A stretch of DNA of 64,000 nucleotides from Streptomyces sp. A1277 (GTDB lineage Bacteria; Actinomycetota; Actinomycetes; Streptomycetales; Streptomycetaceae). The notes under the pieces are model-generated. The model had not been told where the DNA came from and did not search any database. It saw only the letters and a program-made list of their open reading frames with translations. Below, piece by piece: positions 26,772-36,600 of the stretch. Where the stretch lies: assembly GCF_004795015.1 (NCBI RefSeq), contig NZ_SSBI01000031.1, positions 29,166-93,165 on the forward strand. The letters are read 5' to 3'. The first letter of the stretch is position 1, and every line of letters starts with the position of its first letter. The translations under genes and the position numbers were made by a program.

Positions 26772-27701
26772 ATGCCCCACGTCTCTTCGTACACAAAGGT
26801 GCGCGGAGGAAGGAAGGCGGCCGCCGGCAACGTCGGCCGCCCCCCGGTCGCCTGGGCCCTGCCCGGCATCGTCTTCTTCGCCCTCTTCGCGATCGTCCCG
26901 CTGGGGATCGCCGTCTACCTCTCCTTCTGCCACTGGGACGGGCTGAACTCCCCGACCTCCGTCGGCACGGCCAACTGGACCCGGCTCTTCAAGGACCCGG
27001 AGTTCCGCCAGGCCGCCTGGCTCAGCCTGCTCCTCACCACGATCAGCTGGGCCTTCCAGACCCCGGTGGCCCTGCTCCTCGGCGTCTGGGCCGCCGGCCG
27101 GCAGCGCAGCCGCGCCGTGCTCTCGGCGATCTTCTTCATCCCGCTGCTGCTCTCCACCACGGCCATCGCGATGCTCTTCCACGCGCTGCTCGACCCCAAC
27201 TTCGGGGTGATCAAGGAGATCGGGCCCTGGTTCGGCATCGATCCGAACATCATGGGCTCCTCCACCGGCGCCCTGCTCACCGTGGCGTTCGTCGGCGGCT
27301 GGCAGTTCATGCCCTTCCACACCCTGATCTACCAAGGCGGCACCCGGCAGATCCCGCAGGTCCTCTACCAGGCGGCGGAGATCGACGGCGCCGGCATGTT
27401 CCGGCAGTTCTTCCACATCACCCTGCCGCAGCTGCGCAACACCATCACCACCTCGTCGGTCCTCATGATCGTCGGCTCGCTGACCTACTTCGACACCGTC
27501 CTCATCATGACCAAGGGCGGCCCCGGCACCGACACCACCGTGCTGCCGTACCTGATGTACCGCACCGGTTTCCAGACCTACGACCTCGGGTACGCCGCCG
27601 CGATCGCGACCGCCCTGGTCGTCGTGGCCACCGCCCTCTCGCTGATCCTGGTCCGCTTCAGCGGCTTCGGGAACATGCGCTCCACCCGGGAAGGTATGTG
27701 A
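26772..27701 (+). CDS. Sugar ABC permease (MalF-like, first of pair)
   Basis: 309 residues with six predicted TM helices and the inner-membrane EAA loop near the C-terminal third (YQAAEIDGAGMFRQFFHITLPQL) that contacts the ATPase. It starts two bases after the binding-protein stop and so is coupled to it. It forms a heterodimer with the next gene's product. Confidence 0.92.
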   Translation: MPHVSSYTKVRGGRKAAAGNVGRPPVAWALPGIVFFALFAIVPLGIAVYLSFCHWDGLNSPTSVGTANWTRLFKDPEFRQAAWLSLLLTTISWAFQTPVALLLGVWAAGRQRSRAVLSAIFFIPLLLSTTAIAMLFHALLDPNFGVIKEIGPWFGIDPNIMGSSTGALLTVAFVGGWQFMPFHTLIYQGGTRQIPQVLYQAAEIDGAGMFRQFFHITLPQLRNTITTSSVLMIVGSLTYFDTVLIMTKGGPGTDTTVLPYLMYRTGFQTYDLGYAAAIATALVVVATALSLILVRFSGFGNMRSTREGM

Positions 27702-27705
27702 CGAG

Positions 27706-28599
27706 ATGTCGATCGACACCCGCCCCGAGGCGCGCCCCGCACAGCCCCTGGCCCGCACCCGCCCCGCCGCCACCCGGCGCCGCCGCAGGCGGGGCAACCC
27801 ACTGGCCGGCCTCGGCTCCCTGGTCTGGCTCGTCCTCGTGCTGGTCCCGCTCTACACGCTCGTCTCCTCCTCGCTCATGCACCAGGACGAGGCGCTGAAC
27901 GGCGACCCGCTGGCCGTCCCGACCCACCCCACGCTCGACAACTACCGCACGGTGCTGGACAGCGGCTTCTCCACGATGCTCACCAACACGGCGATCGTCG
28001 CCGTGGCGACGGTGGCGATCGTGCTGGTGCTCGCGGTGCCCGTCGCCTACGTCGCGGTACGCACCCGCAGCCGGCTCTCCGGGCTCGCCTTCCGCACCTT
28101 CCTGCTCGGCGTGGCCATCCCCGCACAGGCCGTGGTCGTGCCGCTCTACCTGCTCATCAGCAAGATGGGCCTGTACGACAGCCTGCCGGCGATCATCCTG
28201 CCGACCGCGGCGTTCGCGATGCCCGTGGCGGTGCTCATCCTCAGCGGCACCATGCGCGACGTCTCCGAGGAGATGTACGAGGCGATGGCGCTCGACGGCG
28301 CCTCGCCCCTGCGGATGCTGTGGCAGCTGGCGATCCCGATGTCCAAGGCGGGCATCAGCACGGTCGCCGTCTACACGGCCCTCCAGGCATGGAACGGCTT
28401 CCTGTTCCCGCTGATCCTGACCCAGTCGGAGGAGAACCGCGTGCTGACCCTCGGCCTCTTCAACTTCATGTCCCAGTTCGGGGTGAACATCCCGGCCGTG
28501 CTGGCCGCGATCGTGCTCTCCGTCGTGCCGATCTTCGCCGTGTACCTCGTGGCACGCAAGGCACTGGTCAACGGACTGATGGGGGTGGGCGGCAAGTAA
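27706..28599 (+). CDS. Sugar ABC permease (MalG-like, second of pair)
   Basis: 297 residues. A basic, Arg/Pro-rich N-terminus precedes six TM helices and an EAA loop (MYEAMALDGASPLRMLWQLAIP). Four bases separate it from the first permease. The ATP-binding subunit is absent from the operon, as is usual for Streptomyces oligosaccharide importers energised by the shared ATPase MsiK. Confidence 0.92.
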   Translation: MSIDTRPEARPAQPLARTRPAATRRRRRRGNPLAGLGSLVWLVLVLVPLYTLVSSSLMHQDEALNGDPLAVPTHPTLDNYRTVLDSGFSTMLTNTAIVAVATVAIVLVLAVPVAYVAVRTRSRLSGLAFRTFLLGVAIPAQAVVVPLYLLISKMGLYDSLPAIILPTAAFAMPVAVLILSGTMRDVSEEMYEAMALDGASPLRMLWQLAIPMSKAGISTVAVYTALQAWNGFLFPLILTQSEENRVLTLGLFNFMSQFGVNIPAVLAAIVLSVVPIFAVYLVARKALVNGLMGVGGK

Positions 28600-28651
28600 C
28601 GCACCCATGCCGCCGCGTACCACCGCACTCTTGAGAGGAATCCCCGCCGCC

Positions 28652-31063
28652 ATGGCAAACCCCCCTGTTCCGCACGCCCGCAGCACCGAAGCGGCCACCG
28701 CCGTCGAAGGCCCGTGGCAGGACCCCGCGCTCGCTCCCGAGGAGCGCGTGGCCGATCTCGTCTCCCGGATGACCCTCCAGGAGAAGACCGCCCAGCTGTA
28801 CGGAATCTGGGTGGGCGCCGACGCCGACGGGGACGGGGTCGCCCCGCACCAGAACGAGATGGCCGACGCGATCGACTGGGACGCGCTGATCCCACGCGGC
28901 CTCGGCCAGCTGACCCGCCCCTTCGGCACCGCCCCCGTGGACCCCGCCGTGGGCGCGATCTCCCTGGCCCGGGCCCAGCAGGCCATCACGGGCGCCGGAC
29001 GGTTCGGCATCCCGGCGCTCGCCCACGAGGAGTGCCTCGCCGGATTCACCGCATGGGGGGCCACCGCCTACCCGGTCCCGCTCTCCTGGGGCGCGGCCTG
29101 GAACCCGGACCTGGTCACCGAGATGGCCCACCGGATCGGCGGCGACATGCGGTCCGTCGGCATCCACCAGGGCCTCGCCCCGGTCCTGGACGTGGTGCGC
29201 GACCTGCGCTGGGGCCGAGTCGAGGAGACCATCGGCGAGGACCCCTACCTGGTCGCCACCATCGGCACCGCCTACGTGCGGGGCCTGGAGTCCGCCGGCA
29301 TCGTCGCCACCCTCAAGCACTTCGCCGGATACGCGGCATCGGCCGGTGCCCGCAACCTCTCACCGGTCAGGGCCGGGGCCAGGGAACTGGCCGACGTCAT
29401 CCTGCCGCCCTTCGAGATGGCCCTGCGCGAAGGCGGAGCCCGTTCCGTCATGCAGTCCTACGCCGAGATCGACGGCGTGCCCTCGGCGGCCGACCCCGCC
29501 CTGCTGACCGGGCTGCTCCGCGACACCTGGGGCTTCGAGGGCACGGTCGTCGCCGACTACTTCGCCATCGGCTTCCTGGAGACGCTGCACAAGGTCGCCG
29601 AGGACCGCGCCGATGCCGCCCGCCTCGCGCTCGGCGCCGGGGTCGACGTGGAGCTGCCCACCGTCCGCAGCTACGGCGACGAACTCGCCGCAGCCGTACG
29701 GGCCGGTACGGTCCCCGAGGAACTCGTCGACCGGGCGCTGCGCCGCGTACTGCTGCAGAAGTGCGCACTCGGGCTGCTCGACCCCGGCTGGACCCCGCTG
29801 CCCGCACTCCTGCGGGACAGCGACCCGGAGAAGGCGCGCGAGACCATCGACCTGGACCCGCCGCGCAACCGGGCCCTCGCCCGCGAACTGGCCGAACAGG
29901 CCGTGGTGCTGCTCGCCAACCCCATGGGCGTGCTGCCGCTGGGCGGCAGGGGACGGATCGCCGTGGTCGGGCCGCGCGCCGACGACGCGCTGGCCATGCT
30001 CGGCTGCTACTCCTTCCCCAGCCACGTCGGCGTCCTGCACCCCGAGACCGCCATGGGCATCGACATCCCGACCGTCCTCGACGCGCTGCGCGGTGAGTTC
30101 CCCGGCGCCGAGGTCACCGGCGCGCCCGGCTGCGACGTGGACGGGGCGGACACCTCGGGCATCGCCGCCGCGGTGGACCTGGCCAGGGACGCGGACGTGT
30201 GCGTCGCCGTGCTGGGGGACCGGGCCGGACTGTTCGGGCGCGGCACCTCGGGGGAGGGCTGCGACGCCGACGACCTCGCGCTGCCGGGCGTGCAGGGCGA
30301 ACTGCTGGACGCGCTGCTGGACAGCGGCACCCCGGTCGTCCTGGTGCTGCTGACCGGCCGCCCGTACGCGCTCGGCCGCTGGGCGGAGCGCACCGCCGCC
30401 GTGGTGCAGGCGTTCTTCCCCGGCGAGGAGGGCGGTCCGGCACTCGCCGGCGTGCTCTCCGGCCGGGTCAGCCCCTCCGGCCGGCTCCCGGTCGGCGTCC
30501 CGCGCCACCCGGGCGGCCAGCCCTGGACCTACCTCCAGCCGCCGCTCGGGCTCGCCAACGGGGTCAGCAACCTGGACCCGACGCCGCTGTTCCCCTTCGG
30601 CCACGGGCTGACGTACACCTCCTTCGCCTGGGAGCCCTGCGCCCCGGTGCCCGAGGAGATCCCCACGGACGGCGGCGCGGACATCGAGCTGACCGTCCGC
30701 AACACCGGTGACCGGGCGGGGGCGGAGGTCGTGCAGCTGTACGTGCACGACCCGGTCGCCCAGACCACCCGCCCCGACACCCGGCTCATCGGCTACGCAC
30801 GGGTCCCGCTCGACGCGGGCCAGGAGGCGCGCGTGCGCTTCCGGTTCCACGCCGACCTGGTCTCCTTCACCGGCATCGGCGGCCGGAAAGTGGTCGAGCC
30901 CGGCGCGCTGGAGCTGCGGCTCGCCACCTCCAGCGGCGCCGAGGACATCCGGCACACCGTGCGCCTGCGCCTCACCGGTCCCGAGCGCACGCTCGACCAC
31001 CGGCGCCGGCTGGTGTGCGACGCCCTGGTCGAACCGGTGGCCGCCGCCCCCGTACGGGGCTGA
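28652..31063 (+). CDS. Cytoplasmic GH3 beta-xylosidase/beta-glucosidase (BxlA-like)
   Basis: 803 residues, no signal peptide, so it acts on imported sugar. The N-terminal GH3 barrel carries the nucleophile Asp in VVADYFAIGFL and the substrate-binding KHFAGY. A C-terminal alpha/beta sandwich (GH3_C) and a fibronectin type III-like domain complete the fold. Last gene of the binding protein-permease-permease operon. With the CGAAAC-type operator, beta-xylosidase on xylo-oligosaccharides is the best guess; beta-glucosidase cannot be excluded. I preferred the ATG at 28652, which has GAGAGGA upstream, over an ATG 15 codons earlier without one. Confidence 0.87.
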   Translation: MANPPVPHARSTEAATAVEGPWQDPALAPEERVADLVSRMTLQEKTAQLYGIWVGADADGDGVAPHQNEMADAIDWDALIPRGLGQLTRPFGTAPVDPAVGAISLARAQQAITGAGRFGIPALAHEECLAGFTAWGATAYPVPLSWGAAWNPDLVTEMAHRIGGDMRSVGIHQGLAPVLDVVRDLRWGRVEETIGEDPYLVATIGTAYVRGLESAGIVATLKHFAGYAASAGARNLSPVRAGARELADVILPPFEMALREGGARSVMQSYAEIDGVPSAADPALLTGLLRDTWGFEGTVVADYFAIGFLETLHKVAEDRADAARLALGAGVDVELPTVRSYGDELAAAVRAGTVPEELVDRALRRVLLQKCALGLLDPGWTPLPALLRDSDPEKARETIDLDPPRNRALARELAEQAVVLLANPMGVLPLGGRGRIAVVGPRADDALAMLGCYSFPSHVGVLHPETAMGIDIPTVLDALRGEFPGAEVTGAPGCDVDGADTSGIAAAVDLARDADVCVAVLGDRAGLFGRGTSGEGCDADDLALPGVQGELLDALLDSGTPVVLVLLTGRPYALGRWAERTAAVVQAFFPGEEGGPALAGVLSGRVSPSGRLPVGVPRHPGGQPWTYLQPPLGLANGVSNLDPTPLFPFGHGLTYTSFAWEPCAPVPEEIPTDGGADIELTVRNTGDRAGAEVVQLYVHDPVAQTTRPDTRLIGYARVPLDAGQEARVRFRFHADLVSFTGIGGRKVVEPGALELRLATSSGAEDIRHTVRLRLTGPERTLDHRRRLVCDALVEPVAAAPVRG

Positions 31064-31193
31064 CCGCCCCTCGCGCCACCGGGCGGGGGCCGTACCAGCA
31101 CCGCACCGCGCCCCGCCCGGTCCCCGCTCCCACCTCGCGCACCGTCCCGCGCCCGTACCTCCGGCCCTTTCGCCGGATGTGCGGGGAGGTGCC

Positions 31194-31207
31194 CGAAACT
31201 TTCGAAA
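31194..31207 (+). promoter_or_regulatory. Orphan xylan-type operator in front of the GH115 remnant
   Basis: A perfect inverted repeat CGAAA-C-TTTCG (31194-31204), continuing as TTTCGAAA. It differs by one base from the operator of the neighbouring xylo-oligosaccharide operon. It appears to have belonged to the gene whose 3' end survives 65 bp downstream. Confidence 0.6.
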
Positions 31208-31271
31208 CCGTCGCGCCCGCGCATGCCACCCCACCCCACCCCACCCCGGTGACGGGCCCGCCACCGTCCAC

Positions 31272-31409
31272 CGCATCGCGACCCCCGCTGTGCATGTGCT
31301 GAAATTCTGGATGGTCGACCCGACGGTGGTGCTGCAGAACCTGGTGGTCGACACCGGCGGCCTCGAACCCAGCTACCTGGGCCCGCCGGAGAGCCTCCGG
31401 CTGCGCTGA
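31272..31409 (+). pseudogene. C-terminal stub of a GH115 alpha-glucuronidase
   Basis: The last about 45 codons, including HVLKFWMVDPTVVLQ and the GPPES motif near the end, match what I know of the C-terminus of GH115 xylan alpha-1,2-glucuronidases. A full enzyme of this family has roughly 800-1000 residues. Nothing resembling the catalytic domain lies upstream: the stub follows within 65 bp of an operator, after a fourfold ACCCC repeat (31228-31247). An internal deletion therefore seems to have removed almost the whole gene while leaving its control region and tail. No start codon with a ribosome-binding site is evident. Confidence 0.7.
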
Positions 31410-31444
31410 GCCCGGGGGGCCGGAACGCGGGAAGGTGTGGAGCG

Positions 31445-31837
31445 ATGACGAACGAGCACGAGGACACCGGCGCGTCAGCCGGGACGCTGGAGGCCACCCC
31501 CGTAGGCGCAGAGGTGGGCATCACGCTCTCCACACCCTCGGGCGCGCTCTCCTTCGTCTGCACCCCGGCCCGCGCCCGGGAGCTGGCCACCGCTCTCGGC
31601 CTCGCGGCGGACGAGGCCGAGAGCGGCCCGGCGGACCCCGTCACCGTCAGGGCGGGCGAGCTGCGCCGGGGCGACGTGCGCGACGGCGACCGCGCCATGA
31701 CGGTGGAGGCCGTCCGGACCGAGGGGGGCACCGCCCACGTCACCTGGGCCTCGGGCGCCGGACGCGGCTGGAACCAGATGTACGACGCGGACGCCCGCAT
31801 CCCGCTCCGCCGCCGGGGCCGCCTGCCCGGCGCCTGA
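31445..31837 (+). CDS. Hypothetical protein
   Basis: 130 residues, soluble and acidic, with no signal peptide. Its start has GGAAGG and GGAG upstream. Strand-like segments (GITLSTPSGALSFVCTP; VTVRAGELRRGDV; GGTAHVTWASGAGRGWNQMYD) suggest a small beta-rich domain. I do not recognise the family. It may be co-transcribed with the DUF1876 gene 85 bp downstream. Confidence 0.6.
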   Translation: MTNEHEDTGASAGTLEATPVGAEVGITLSTPSGALSFVCTPARARELATALGLAADEAESGPADPVTVRAGELRRGDVRDGDRAMTVEAVRTEGGTAHVTWASGAGRGWNQMYDADARIPLRRRGRLPGA

Positions 31838-31922
31838 GCCCGTACGAAGTCCCGGGAGCCCGGCCGCGCGCCTCCCCGGCGCGGGGCGCACCCTGGAGAG
31901 GAGACCTCCGGAGGTGAGCGCC

Positions 31923-32195
31923 ATGACAACGACCGCTGTCGGATGGCACATCGAGCTGGAATTCGAGGAAGACACCCACCGCACCCGCGCGGCCGCCCTG
32001 GTGCGGCTCTCCGACGGTCAGGAGGTACGCGTCCACGGCTATGCGAGCCGCCATCCCTCCGACGCGGAACAGCCCCGGGTGGGGGAGGAGATCGCGGGAG
32101 CCCGCGCGCTGAACGAACTGGCGATGAAGCTGCTGACCAAGGCCCACGACGAGATAGACGAGGCATCCGGCCGCACCTCTTACCCGCTGACCTGA
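31923..32195 (+). CDS. DUF1876-family small protein
   Basis: 90 residues. The features of DUF1876, an actinobacterial family, are present: an N-terminal WHIELEFEEDTHRTRAAALVRL strand pair, GYASRHPSD, and a helical C-terminus. The ATG at 31923 has GGAGG eight bases upstream. The function is unknown; relatives are often close to stress genes. Confidence 0.85.
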   Translation: MTTTAVGWHIELEFEEDTHRTRAAALVRLSDGQEVRVHGYASRHPSDAEQPRVGEEIAGARALNELAMKLLTKAHDEIDEASGRTSYPLT

Positions 32196-32236
32196 CGGGC
32201 GCCGACCTGACCGGCGGGCACCCCGGCGGCTCCTTG

Positions 32237-32289
32237 TACGAGAGGCGTCGTAATTTGACGGACGTCGTAGTACGGGATGTATCGTACTA
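32237..32289 (+). promoter_or_regulatory. Promoter and ArsR-type operator of the Old Yellow Enzyme gene
   Basis: TACGA-N6-TCGTA (32237-32252) directly precedes a -35-like TTGACG (32255-32260). Seventeen bases later is TGTATC, a weak -10. The same 5-6-5 dyad occurs in front of the ArsR regulator at 52457-52472. A second inverted repeat, TAGTAC-N10-GTACTA (32268-32289), spans the -10 region and may be a further site. Confidence 0.55.
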
Positions 32290-32323
32290 GCGATCCTTCC
32301 GTACCGGCGAATCGGAGTCCGTC

Positions 32324-33421
32324 GTGAGTGCCCTCTTCGAGCCCTGCACCCTCAGGTCGCTTGTCGTGCCCAACCGGGTGTGGATGGCACCGATGTGCCA
32401 GTACAGCGCCGAGCCCGTGGGGCCGAACACCGGTGTGCCCACCGACTGGCACTTCACGCATCTCGCGGCCCGCGCCACCGGCGGCACCGGCCTGATCCTC
32501 ACCGAGGCGACGGCGGTCAGCCCCGAGGGCCGGATCAGCCCCGCCGACCTCGGCATCTGGAACGACACCCAGGCCGCCGCGTTCCGCCGGATCACCGACT
32601 TCGTCAAGGCGCAGGGCTCCGTGGTGGGCATCCAGCTCGCCCACGCCGGCCGCAAGGCGTCCACCGCCGCGCCCTGGACCGGCGGCGGGCCGGTCGGCCC
32701 CGAGGCGCACGGCTGGACTCCGGTAGCGCCCAGCCCGCTGCCCTTCGACGCGGGCTACCCGGTGCCGCACGAGCTGACCGCGGACGAGATCCGGGGCGTC
32801 GTGGACGACTTCCGCGAGGCCGCCCGCCGCGCCGTCGACGCGGGCTTCCAGGTCGCCGAGGTGCACGGAGCGCACGGCTACCTGATCGGGCAGTTCCTCT
32901 CGCCGCACAGCAACCACCGCACCGACGCGTACGGCGGCAGCTACGAGAACCGCGTGCGCTTCGCTCTTGAGGTGGTCGACGCGGTCCGCGAGGTGTGGCC
33001 GCAGGACCTGCCGGTCTTCTTCCGAGTCTCCGCCACGGACTGGCTCACCGAGAACCCCGAGGACGAGCGCGAGGGCTGGACCGCCGACGAGACGGTGCGC
33101 CTGGCCGTGGATCTCCAGGCCCATGGCGTGGACCTGCTCGACGTCTCCACCGGCGGCAACGCGCCCCGCGCCCGCATCGCGACCGGCCCCGGCTACCAGG
33201 TGCCCTTCGCCGAGCGCGTGAAGCGGGAGACCTCGCTGCCCGTCGCGGCCGTCGGCCTCATCACCGACCCGCAGCACGCCGAGAAGATCCTCACCGAGGG
33301 CCGCGCGGACGCCGTGCTCCTCGGGCGCGAGCTGCTGCGCAGCCCCTCGTGGGCCCAGGGTGCGGCCCGCGAGCTGAACGGCACGGTGCACGCCCCCGAG
33401 CAGTACGGATACGCGATCTGA
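32324..33421 (+). CDS. NADH:flavin oxidoreductase, Old Yellow Enzyme family (YqjM-like)
   Basis: 365 residues from GTG at 32324, with GGAG six bases upstream. An FMN-binding TIM barrel with the YqjM-type landmarks: VWMAPMCQYS near the N-terminus (with the Cys that tunes the flavin), QLAHAGRKAS, the active-site HGAHGYL pair, SPHSNHRTDAYGGS, and a C-terminal phosphate-binding AVGLITD. It reduces activated alkenes such as enones, nitro compounds or quinones with NADPH/NADH, often in detoxification. The upstream dyad matches that of an ArsR regulator 20 kb away. Confidence 0.93.
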   Translation: MSALFEPCTLRSLVVPNRVWMAPMCQYSAEPVGPNTGVPTDWHFTHLAARATGGTGLILTEATAVSPEGRISPADLGIWNDTQAAAFRRITDFVKAQGSVVGIQLAHAGRKASTAAPWTGGGPVGPEAHGWTPVAPSPLPFDAGYPVPHELTADEIRGVVDDFREAARRAVDAGFQVAEVHGAHGYLIGQFLSPHSNHRTDAYGGSYENRVRFALEVVDAVREVWPQDLPVFFRVSATDWLTENPEDEREGWTADETVRLAVDLQAHGVDLLDVSTGGNAPRARIATGPGYQVPFAERVKRETSLPVAAVGLITDPQHAEKILTEGRADAVLLGRELLRSPSWAQGAARELNGTVHAPEQYGYAI

Positions 33422-33464
33422 CCGCGTGGACCCGGCGGTCCCGTCCGCGCCTTTCCGCCCCGCT

Positions 33465-33501
33465 CCGCCCCCTTCGCACCCCTGGTGTGCGAAGGGGGCG
33501 G
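33465..33501 (+). terminator. Terminator of the Old Yellow Enzyme gene
   Basis: Perfect 15-bp stem (left arm CCGCCCCCTTCGCAC) with a 7-base loop, 44 bp after the stop. Confidence 0.7.
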
Positions 33502-33664
33502 TCTGCGTGGACCTGTCGGCGGAGCGCCTCGCCCACCTTTTTCTATCGTTGAAAATTCCCCACGCACGACTGTTGTTTTGCGTTTGGTGCTGTGGCTCAA
33601 TGTTCGATTGTGTGCTGTGCCTCACAGGTTCGAGGCACTTCAGCTCTCTCGACAGGACGACGCC

Positions 33665-36600
33665 TTGAGACGACAAACGCCCCGCCCCCGCGCTCTGTTC
33701 AGGACAGCGGCCTGCGCCGCCGCGCTCCTGATCCCCCTCGGTGCCACCCTGGTCCCGGCCGCCGCGGCCACGCCCGCCGGTGCCGCCTCCGCGACGACCT
33801 TCAAGGCCGGTGACCCGGCCACCACCGTCCACGGGCTGAAGGGCGAGTACTTCAGCATGTCCGCGCCCGGCGCGCGGGACTTCGACAAGCTCGGCGGCGT
33901 CGCCCTGGACCCGCAGATCAACTTCCCCGGCCTCACCGGCGCCTTCGAGTCCACCACCGGCCGCACCGAGAACACCACGGCCCGCTGGACGGGCGACATC
34001 ACCGCCCCCGAGGACGGCGACTACACCTTCGCCGCGATCGGCGACAACGGCTTCCGGCTCTTCATCGACGGCAAGGCCGTCATCGACCACTGGCTGCCCG
34101 ACTGGGACAACGAGCAGACCAGCGCGCCGATATCGCTCAAGGCCGGCGAGCCGCACACGTTCAGGCTGGAGATGTTCCAGGACACCGGCGGCGCCAACAT
34201 GTTCCTGCGCTGGTCCAGCGCGAAGCTCGCCAGGCAACTCGTCCCGGAGTCCGCCTTCACCCCGCCCGCCGACTTCGAGGTCTACCCGGTCGGGCTGAGC
34301 GTCGCGGACGACGGCCTGAAGCTCCGGCTGGCGTTCGAGGACAAGGTCAGCGACTACGCGGAGCTGAAGAACCACCTCGCCATCGAGGCCGACACCACCC
34401 CGATGCCGGTCAAGTCCGTCACCCGGGCCCCCGGCAACTCCGAACAACTCGTCGTCACCCTCGCCGCCGCCGTCCAGAAGGACCAGCGGGTCACGGTCGC
34501 CTACGACGGCGAAGCCGGTCTCAAGTCGGGCCGCGAGACCGTCCCCGAGATCAACCGCACGGCCACCAACCTCTCCACGCACCGCCTCACCACCACCTGG
34601 GGCGACAAGCTCGACCGCAACGACCCGCTGCCCGAGTACCCCCGGCCGCAGCAGGTCCGCGACAAGTGGCAGAACCTGAACGGCCCCTGGGAGTTCGCCG
34701 GGGCCAAGGCCGGCGAGAAGCCCGTCTTCGGCAAGAAGCTCGGTGAGCGCATCACCGTGCCCTTCCCGGTCGAATCGCAGCTCTCCGGTCTGGAGCGCCA
34801 CGAGGACCACATGTTCTACCGCAAGCTCGTCACCGTCCCGAAGAACTGGGCCGTCAAGGGCGACAAGCACGGCAAGGGCAAGAGCAACCGGCTGAAGCTC
34901 AACTTCGGGGCCGTCGACTACGAGGCGACCGTCTGGGTCAACGGCAAGAAGGTCGCCGAGCACACCGGCGGCTACACCGCCTTCAGCGCCGACATCACCG
35001 ACGCGGTCAAGGGCAGCGGCCAGCAGGAGATCGTCGTCGCGGTCACCGACACCACCGGCGCCGACCAGCCCACCGGCAAACAGTCGGCCAACCCCGGCGG
35101 CATCTTCTACACCCCCTCCTCAGGGATCTGGCAGACCGTCTGGATGGAGCCCGTCGCCCCGGCGGCCGTCGACTCCCTGACGACCACGCCCGACATCGAC
35201 AAGGGCCGCCTCGCCCTGACGGTCAACTCCACGGACGCCTCGAAGTCCGCCCAGGTCACCGCCGTCGCCCGCGACAAGAAGGGCAAGGTCGTCGGCAGGA
35301 TCTCCGGACCGGCCAACCGCGAGCTGAACCTGCCCGTCAGCAAGCAGCACCTGTGGACGCCGGACGACCCCTACCTGTACGGCCTGGAGGTCACCCTCAA
35401 GGACGGCAGCTCCAAGGACACCGTCGACAGCTACTTCGGCATGCGCTCCCTCGGCATCGCCGAGGTCGGGGGCTACCAGAAGCTGGTCCTCAACGGGAAG
35501 CCGTTCTTCTCCCTCGCCCAGCTCGACCAGGGCTTCTACCCGGACGGCCTGAACACCGCGCCCAGCGACAAGGCCCTCGTCTTCGACCTGAAGGCACAGA
35601 AGGACCTCGGCTTCAACTCCGTCCGCAAGCACATCAAGGTCGAGCCCGCGCGCTGGTACTACCACGCCGACCAGCTCGGTCTGCTGGTGTGGCAGGACTT
35701 CGTCTCCGGCAACCTCACCGGCGAGAAGGGCCACCAAGCCTTCCTCGACCAGGGCGCCGAGATGATGACCCAGCTGCACAACTACCCCTCGATCGGTGCC
35801 TGGATCGTCTTCAACGAGGGCTGGGGCGAGTGGGACCGCACCGAGACCGGCAGGATCACCGAGCGGGTCCAGGCCGCCGACCCCTCCCGCGTCGTCAACG
35901 CCCACAGCGGTGTCAACTGCTGCAACTCCAAGGGCGACTCGGGCAAGGGCGACATCATCGACCACCACGACTACAACAACACCGACCCGGCCTTCCCGGA
36001 CGCGAACCGCGCCGCGATGGACGGTGAGCACGGCGGCTTCACCCTGCGGATGCCCGGCCACATGTGGCCCGGCGCGCCGACCGTGATCTACAGCGGTGTC
36101 GCGGACAAGGCCGCGCTGACCGCCAAGTACGTCGAGAACACCCGCGACTACTACCTGGAGGCGGCCGGCGCCGAGCTCTCCGGCTCCATCTACACCCAGG
36201 TGACCGACCTGGAGAACGAGCTCAACGGGCTCTGGACGTACGACCGCCGCGAGATCAAGGTGGACGCCGCCCAGGTGCGGAAGATCAACCGCCAGGTCAT
36301 CGCCGCCGGTGCCGCGGCCGGCACGAAGACACCGGTCAAGGGCGGCGGCGCCTGGTCGCTTGACGAGAACAAGGGCACCAAGGCCGCCGACAGCGGCCCG
36401 AACCACAAGAACCTCACCCTCTCCCAGGGCACGTCCTGGACGGCCGGCGTGCACGGCTCGGCGCTGAAGTTCGACGGTGAGGGCCAGTACGCCGAGACCA
36501 GCGGCCCGGTCGTCGACACCACCGGCGACTACACCGTCTCCGCCTGGGCGTCCCTGGACGCGCTCCCGGGCAACTACGCCACCGTCGTCAGCCAGGACGG

